From assembly GCF_014647875.1 (NCBI RefSeq), contig NZ_BMQA01000050.1:1-48246 (forward strand): a stretch of 48,246 bases of DNA, written 5' to 3'. The notes beneath the pieces are model-generated. The model was not told where the DNA came from, did no database searches, and saw only the letters and a list, made by a program, of their open reading frames with translations. The translations under genes were made by a program, and so were the position numbers. Source of the DNA: Streptomyces brasiliensis. GTDB taxonomy: Bacteria > Actinomycetota > Actinomycetes > Streptomycetales > Streptomycetaceae. Within the stretch, counting starts at the first letter, position 1. The number at the start of each line of letters is the position of its first letter. Of the stretch, positions 43,859 through 48,246 are shown in pieces.

Positions 43859-44605
43859 TCAGAGCTGGGTTTCGCCGCCGTCCACGGCCAGCTCGATGCC
43901 GGTGGTGTACGTGGCGTCGAAGGCGAGGAATGCGGCCGCCTTGGCGAACTCCTCGACGGTGCCGTAACGCTTCATGGGGTTGCTCGCGGTCCGCTCCGCC
44001 CTGAACTGGTCGGCGGCCTCTTTGGACAAGTTCATCGTTTCCAGAATCCCCGAGTCGATGGGACCCGGGCTGATCGCATTGACACGAATTCCTCGCGGAA
44101 GCAGCTCGCGGGAGAAGGTGCGGGCCATCGAGCGCAGCGCCGCTTTGCCGGCCGAGTAGATGCTGGTGTCGACCAAGCCGATGACGTTCGCGATCGAGGT
44201 GGTGAGGACGACGCCGGCGTTCGTGCTCAGCAGCGGGGCGAGCTTCTGCACAGTGAAGAAGGCGCCCTTGACGTTGATCGCGAATAGTTCGTCGTACATC
44301 TCCTCGGTCGTCGACTCGAGGGGCGTGAGGGGTGAGATGCCGGCGTTGACGAACAGAGCCTCGATCGAGCCGAGCTCGCTCTTCACACGGTCGGCGAGCG
44401 TATCCAGGTCGGACAGTGAGGCCACATCGGCCCGGACGGCCACGGCATTCTCGCCGAGCCGCTCGCGCGCCGCGTCGAGCTTGGCCTGAGACCGGCCGGT
44501 GATCACCACGCGGGCTCCGCCTTGCACCAGCAGCTCTGCTACCGCGAGCCCCATGCCGCTGCTGCCACCCGTGATCACGACATTCTTGTCGCTGTAGTTA
44601 CCCAT
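43859..44605 (-). CDS. short-chain dehydrogenase/reductase
   Basis: 248 residues from ATG 44605; ATG 44626 upstream is an alternative. VVITGGSSGMGLAVAELLVQ and VVITGRSQAKL form the NADP(H)-favouring cofactor site. LFVNAGISPLTPLEST replaces the usual N-N-A-G, catalytic Ser is in TTSIANV and Y-x3-K in IYSAGKAAL. The end YTTGIELAVDGGETQL is typical of the FabG-like group. It is downstream of the aldo-keto reductase gene on the same strand. Confidence 0.92.
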   Translation of the reverse strand: MGNYSDKNVVITGGSSGMGLAVAELLVQGGARVVITGRSQAKLDAARERLGENAVAVRADVASLSDLDTLADRVKSELGSIEALFVNAGISPLTPLESTTEEMYDELFAINVKGAFFTVQKLAPLLSTNAGVVLTTSIANVIGLVDTSIYSAGKAALRSMARTFSRELLPRGIRVNAISPGPIDSGILETMNLSKEAADQFRAERTASNPMKRYGTVEEFAKAAAFLAFDATYTTGIELAVDGGETQL

Positions 44606-44674
44606 GCCGAGGTTGCTCCGTTCCATCGCCAAAAACGTGGTGGTATGTCTGGATGTCGCCGTTCATGAAGTGAA

Positions 44675-45745
44675 TCAGCGGCGGGTTTCGATCTTCATGT
44701 CACCTGAGGTGACCGTGCGGATGTGATCGCTGGCGAGCAGGCCGTGCGGAATGCCGAGGTCGATGGCGCTGACCTCGTCGAGGCGGGCCAGCTGGGAAGG
44801 AGTGAGGTCGACCTGCAGGGCACCCAGGTTGTCCTCCAGCTGCGCGATGGTGCGGGCGCCGATGATGGGTGCCGTCACGCCCGGGGAGTGCAGGGTCCAG
44901 GCCAGTGCGACCTGGGCGGGTGTGCGGCCCAGCTCCGAGGCCACCTCCTTCACCGCATCGGCGATGGCGAGGGTACGTTCGGTAACCATTCCCAGGGCGG
45001 CGTTGAGGCTCTTGCGGCTGCTGGCGGTTTCGCCGGCGACCGGGCCCGTCGGGTTCAGGTCCTCCCGGCTGTACTTGCCGGTGAGCAACCCGCCGCCCAG
45101 CGGAGAGAAGGGGACCACGCCCAGTCCCATCTCGCGTGCCATGGGGATCAGGTCACGCTCCCCGGTACGCTCGATCAGGCTGTACTCGATCTCCAGCGCG
45201 ACCAGCGGCGACCAGCCGCGCAGGTCGGCGATCGTCTGCATGCGCGACACCTGCCAGGCCGGGGCGCTGGAGATCGCCACGTACAGAACCTTGCCCTGCC
45301 TCACCAGGTCGTCCAGGCCGCGCAGGATCTCCTCCACCGGCGTCCTGAAGTCCCAGACGTTCAGATAGAGCAGATCGATGTAGTCGGTGTTCAGCTGCCG
45401 CAGGCTGGCTTCCACCGACGCCAGCATGCTCTTGCGGTGCGTACCCCCGGAATTGGGGTCACCGGGCTGGCGCAGCGTCGAGTACTTCGTCGCCAGCACC
45501 AGTCCGTCGCGGTTGGTGCGGGTGAACTCGCCCAGCAGTCGCTCGGAACTGCCGTTGGTGTAGGTGCTGGCGGTGTCGAAGAAGTTGCCGCCGAGCTCGG
45601 TGTAGCGGTCGAAGAGCTTGCGCGCCTCCTCGCGTTCGGCGCCCCAGCCCCACTCGGTGCCGAACGTCGCCGTGCCCAGCGCCAGCGGTGAGACCCGCAG
45701 TCCGGAACGGCCCAGCAGTCGGTAGGTGTCGAGAGTGAGTGGCAT
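44675..45745 (-). CDS. aldo/keto reductase
   Basis: 356 residues from an ATG after AGGAGAACACG. The TIM-barrel family signs are LALGTATFGTEWGWGAEREE, GGNFFDTASTYTNGSSERLL (catalytic Asp and Tyr), LATKYSTLRQPGDPNSGGTH with the catalytic Lys, NTDYIDLLYLNVWDFRTPVE where Asn replaces the usual His, and IGARTIAQLEDNLGAL for NADPH binding. The Asn at the His position may alter the reaction. It lies between two SDR genes on the minus strand, 69 bases after the stop of the upstream one. Confidence 0.92.
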   Translation of the reverse strand: MPLTLDTYRLLGRSGLRVSPLALGTATFGTEWGWGAEREEARKLFDRYTELGGNFFDTASTYTNGSSERLLGEFTRTNRDGLVLATKYSTLRQPGDPNSGGTHRKSMLASVEASLRQLNTDYIDLLYLNVWDFRTPVEEILRGLDDLVRQGKVLYVAISSAPAWQVSRMQTIADLRGWSPLVALEIEYSLIERTGERDLIPMAREMGLGVVPFSPLGGGLLTGKYSREDLNPTGPVAGETASSRKSLNAALGMVTERTLAIADAVKEVASELGRTPAQVALAWTLHSPGVTAPIIGARTIAQLEDNLGALQVDLTPSQLARLDEVSAIDLGIPHGLLASDHIRTVTSGDMKIETRR

Positions 45746-45814
45746 CGTGTTCTCCTGTTAGTTGTGGTTCGTGGCGTTCGAGAGGTGCGGATCAGTGGTC
45801 GGCTCACCCGAGTT

Positions 45815-46540
45815 TCAGGCGCCGAGCCCGTAGCCGCCGGCCACGGCGACGTCCTGACCGGTGACGTAGCCGGCGGCGTCCGAGGCGAGGAAGGCGACGA
45901 CTTCCGCGATTTCCTGGCCGGATCCAAAGCGCTCGAACGGGATCTTCGTGCGCATGGCGTCCCGGCCGCTCTGGGGAACTCCCAACTTGTCGAACAACGG
46001 GGTCTCGGTCGCCCCGGGACTCACGGCGTTGACGCGGATCCTGCGCGGAGCCAGTTCGAGCGCGAGCGAAGGCAGCATCGCCAGCAACGCGCCGCGCGTC
46101 GCCGCCCCCAGCGTGGCGCCAGGGCTGCCGCGACGGGCTCCGATGCCCACGGTCAGCACGATCGATCCGCCGTCGTTCATGAGCGGAAGGGCCTTCTGGA
46201 GGGTGAAGTACTGGCCCTTGAAGTTGACGTCGACCTGCTCGTCGAACGACTCCTCCGTCACATCGTCGACCGGTGCGGGGCGGAAGATCCCGGCGTTGAG
46301 GAACAGCAGGTCGAGAGACCCGAAACGTTCGGACACCGTCGCCACGAGAGCGTCGGTGTCGGCCAGAACACGTGCGTCGGATTGGACGACGAGTACGTCG
46401 TCGGGAAGCTCGAGCCTTGCTCGCGCGAGGGAATCGGGGTTCTGTCCGGTGACAGCGACCTGGTAGCCACGGGCGTGCAGTAGTTCGGCGGTCGCTCTGC
46501 CGATTCCGGTGGTACCGCCGGTGATGAGCGCTGCGGGCAT
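45815..46540 (-). CDS. short-chain dehydrogenase/reductase
   Basis: 241 residues from ATG 46540 after GAAAGG; the longer frame to 46609 would cross the operator. ALITGGTTGIGRATAELLHA, LLFLNAGIF, and VLTVGIGARRGSPGATLGAA, where the catalytic Ser and Tyr are replaced. The expected S is Val-Gly and the Y-x3-K region reads LGAATRGAL with no Tyr or Lys. The end AGYVTGQDVAVAGGYGLG is normal. Such atypical SDRs may be poor enzymes or use other residues. First gene of the minus-strand redox run, divergent from the TetR. Confidence 0.88.
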   Translation of the reverse strand: MPAALITGGTTGIGRATAELLHARGYQVAVTGQNPDSLARARLELPDDVLVVQSDARVLADTDALVATVSERFGSLDLLFLNAGIFRPAPVDDVTEESFDEQVDVNFKGQYFTLQKALPLMNDGGSIVLTVGIGARRGSPGATLGAATRGALLAMLPSLALELAPRRIRVNAVSPGATETPLFDKLGVPQSGRDAMRTKIPFERFGSGQEIAEVVAFLASDAAGYVTGQDVAVAGGYGLGA

Positions 46541-46585
46541 GGGGGGCCTTTCGTCGAGCGGGCAGGGTCGGACATCATCAGTAAC

Positions 46586-46634
46586 CGGAGGGGTCTCCGC
46601 TTGCGTCACTGTACACTAACCGGAGATGTCTCCG
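46586..46634. promoter_or_regulatory. tandem TetR operators
   Basis: CGGAGATGTCTCCG at 46621-46634 is a perfect palindrome around two central bases, and CGGAGGGGTCTCCG at 46586-46599 is a one-mismatch copy. Both are preceded by TAAC and lie 35 bases apart between the divergent SDR and TetR genes. Confidence 0.8.
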
Positions 46635-46678
46635 ATTCGTTCCCCGCACCTCACCCGACACTCCCGATCGCGAAGGCC

Positions 46679-47242
46679 ATGACACCTCCACGAAGCACCC
46701 TGCGCGCCGATGCCCAACGCAACCGAGAGCACCTGATCGTCACGGCCGCTGAGGCTTTCGCCTCCGGACAGGCGATCTCGCTGGACGCGATCGCCAAACG
46801 CGCGGGCGTGGGAACCGGCACCCTCTACCGACACTTCCCCACCCGAGAGGACCTGGTCGAAGAGGTCTACCGCGACCAGATCCGCCCTCTGCGCGATGAC
46901 GCGCGAGTCCTCCTGGCTACCGAGCAGCCTGCACAGGCTCTCCACACCTGGATGCGCCACTTCGCCGAGTGGGCGGGCGAACGGCGCGGCATCTGCGAAG
47001 CCCTGGTCGCCATGAGCGCTTCCGGACGCTTCGGCACCGGACCGGTCTGCGATGAGGTCCAGCAAGTCCTGGGGATGGTGCTCGAGGCCGGCGCCGAGGC
47101 AGGAGAGCTGCGCAGCGACATCGATCCGGTCGACGTCGGCAGCATCCTCGCCGGCGTGCTCTCCGTGGCCGGTGCGCTCGAGCAGCGCGCCCAACTCGAC
47201 CGCATGCTCACCGTCGTCGTCGACGGGCTGAGGCCGCACTAG
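46679..47242 (+). CDS. TetR-family regulator
   Basis: 187 residues from ATG 46679. Helix-turn-helix: NREHLIVTAAEAFASGQAIS, LDAIAKRAGVGTGTLYRHFP, TREDLVEEVYRDQ. The ligand domain AEWAGERRGICEALVAMSAS, GRFGTGPVCDEVQQVLGMVL is typical of the SbtR-like C-terminal family, common beside SDR and AKR genes. Two palindromes lie just upstream. It probably represses itself and the divergent SDR-AKR-SDR run. Confidence 0.92.
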   Translation: MTPPRSTLRADAQRNREHLIVTAAEAFASGQAISLDAIAKRAGVGTGTLYRHFPTREDLVEEVYRDQIRPLRDDARVLLATEQPAQALHTWMRHFAEWAGERRGICEALVAMSASGRFGTGPVCDEVQQVLGMVLEAGAEAGELRSDIDPVDVGSILAGVLSVAGALEQRAQLDRMLTVVVDGLRPH

Positions 47243-47296
47243 GCAGGTCGAGGACGTGCCTGTCCTGCGCTGGTGTCCCGCGCCAGTAGTTGATCA

Positions 47297-47323
47297 TTAG
47301 GGCGCGTATCGAGTCGTGATCAA
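47297..47323 (+). repeat. IS end remnant, copy 2
   Basis: These 27 bases match 31962-31988 with one difference. Here they lie 50 bases before the transposase GTG, as expected for the left end of the IS5-type element. Confidence 0.75.
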
Positions 47324-47373
47324 TTTGCGGGAATCGCCCTCGCGACGGGGCCTGGGTCGGTAGGTCTTCTTGC

Positions 47374-47777
47374 GTGACGCGAGGGCAACTGACTGACGAG
47401 GAATGGGAGTTCATCGGGCCGTACGTGCCGATCGGCGAGTACGGCCCGTATCCCGAGCGGCTGCGGCAGCAGTTCGAGGGGGTGATCTGGCGGTTCAAGA
47501 CCGGCGGGCAGTGGCGGGAGATGCCGCAGGAGTTCGGCGCCTGGTCCACTGTGCACAACCGCTTCCGGCAGTGGCGTGACGCGGGCGTCTTCGAGGCCCT
47601 GCTGGAGGGCCTGATCGCGGAAGCAGCGAAGCGGGGCGAGGTGGACCTGTCCCTGGTCAGCATCGACTCCACCACCGCGCGCGCTCACCACGACGCCGCC
47701 GGGATGCACCTGGACCAGGACCTCCTTACCGCCCTGGAGAAGGCCGCTGCCGAGGAGGAGAAGGCCAGGGCCCGCAG
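47374..47777 (+). pseudogene. IS5-family transposase N-terminal half
   Basis: GTG 47374 reads TRGQLTDEEWEFIGPYVPIG, VIWRFKTGGQWREMPQEFGA, WSTVHNRFRQWRDAGVFEAL, VDLSLVSIDSTTARAHHDAA with the first catalytic Asp, then ALEKAAAEEEKARA. After that the sequence no longer matches an IS5 transposase and is instead the other strand of an IS701 fragment. The second Asp and Glu are lost. Confidence 0.87.
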
Positions 47778-48189
47778 CACGAGGCGCTTGGCCAGCTCTC
47801 CTTTGGTGGCGAAGCCACGTTCGTCGGGGACCTTCGCCGCCCGGCAGCGCTCGCGGTCGTCCGTCCAGGACCTGGGCAGGTACAGCTCCCGATCTACCAA
47901 CGTGCGGCTGGTGCTGGTGCTGGTGCTGGTGCTGGTGGCGTAGGCGGCGAAGACGCCAATCTGGCAATTCTCGGTGCGTCCGCCGGTACCGGAGTATTGG
48001 CCCTGCACCCCGGCAGAGGTGGTGCCCTTCTTGACGAAGCCGGTGTCGTCGATGACGAGTACCCCGGCGTCGTCGCCGAGGTGCTTGGCGACGTATGACT
48101 GCAGGTCGTCGCGGACGTCGTCGGCGTCCCAGGTCGCTCCGTTCAGTAACCGCTGGAGGCCGTCGGGGGTGCGATGCCCGGCGAATTCG
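47770..48189 (-). pseudogene. IS701-family transposase internal fragment
   Basis: On the minus strand: EFAGHRTPDGLQRLLNGATW, DDLQSYVAKHLGDDAGVLVI, DDTGFVKKGTTSAGVQGQYS, GTGGRTENCQIGVFAAYATS, RTLVDRELYLPRSWTDDRER, CRAAKVPDERGFATKGELAK. These include the D-D-T-G catalytic start of IS701 DDE transposases. The N-terminal part is separated by the group II intron end at 48190, and the C-terminal part is lost at the junction with IS5. An extra Ser-Thr run sits at AYATSTSTSTSTSRTL. Confidence 0.85.
47911..47934. repeat. GTGCTG hexamer repeat in the IS701 fragment
   Basis: Four exact GTGCTG copies encode the repeated Ser-Thr pairs on the minus strand. Other IS701 proteins as I recall them lack this run, so it is a slip expansion that keeps the frame. 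Confidence 0.8.
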
Positions 48190-48246
48190 TCGGGTAGCTC
48201 CGGCGCATTGCTGCGCCGGAGCCCCCTCAGAACCGGCCGTGCCCGC
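48190..48246 (-). ncRNA. 3' end of a group II intron (domains V-VI), continues beyond the window
   Basis: On the minus strand the sequence reads GCACGGCCGGTTCTGAGGGG, the 3' strand of domain V with its conserved C-G-G-T-T-C. An 11-base hairpin GCTCCGGCGCA-GCAA-TGCGCCGGAGC follows as domain VI. Then come T, a bulged A seven bases from the end, CCC pairing back to the G run, and GAC as the 3' end. The IS701 frame resumes exactly after it at GAATTCGCC. The rest of the intron and any reverse transcriptase lie outside. Confidence 0.72.

Overview
The window looks like accessory DNA from a Streptomyces-type actinomycete. It is very GC-rich with G/C-ending codons, uses GTG and TTG starts, and has polypurine ribosome sites. 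Typical families include MHS symporters, an ECF sigma with a zinc-finger anti-sigma, a Tat pair, many TetR/SDR pairs and mycofactocin-type SDRs. No rRNA, tRNA, replication origin or CRISPR array was recognised. Identifications come from reading the sequence and remembered family signatures; no search was run.

Layout. 0.4-3 kb: a GntR regulator and an MHS-family symporter. 3.1-3.7 kb: a decayed VapBC-like toxin-antitoxin pair. 3.9-7.8 kb (minus): a probable run of an ATPase anti-sigma-like protein, unknown proteins, tatA and tatC. 8.3-12.8 kb: a TnpB remnant, an ECF sigma/anti-sigma pair, and a divergent cluster of a copper-binding lipoprotein, a Tat-signal metallophosphoesterase and a small membrane protein. 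13.7-19 kb: a gnd 3' remnant, an MftR-like TetR with two mycofactocin-type SDRs, a frameshifted IS5-family element, then a TetR/SDR pair with an operator next to the start codon. 19-21.6 kb: recombinase, IS3, IS1380 and XRE remnants.

21.7-26.9 kb carries the most unusual content: a subtilisin-fold protein whose catalytic Ser is Ala, two glutamine-rich paralogues upstream on the same strand, and a broken tyrosine recombinase. 27.1-30.4 kb: an acidic protein made largely of a perfect 132-bp tandem duplication, a PhoU-TPR chimera, and two opposed Tn3 transposase remnants. 30.5-32 kb: a methyltransferase/TetR divergent pair, the TetR apparently clipped by an insertion-sequence end. 33-37.6 kb: an FAD oxidoreductase, and an AraC regulator divergent from an acyl-CoA-dehydrogenase-like flavoprotein. 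37.6-41.2 kb: mostly decayed genes. 41.4-43 kb: an ArsR/SRPBCC/DHFR-like operon with a near-consensus, probably leaderless promoter. 43.3-47.2 kb: a redox cluster (MDR fragment, two SDRs, an aldo-keto reductase) divergent from a TetR with tandem operators. 47.3-48.2 kb: IS5 and IS701 remnants and the 3' end of a probable group II intron running off the right edge.

Many genes are broken by single-base frameshifts, in-frame TGA codons or truncation. That density of decay and mobile DNA fits a chromosome arm or large plasmid better than core chromosome, which is inference. The intact genes are mostly small regulator-plus-oxidoreductase modules.
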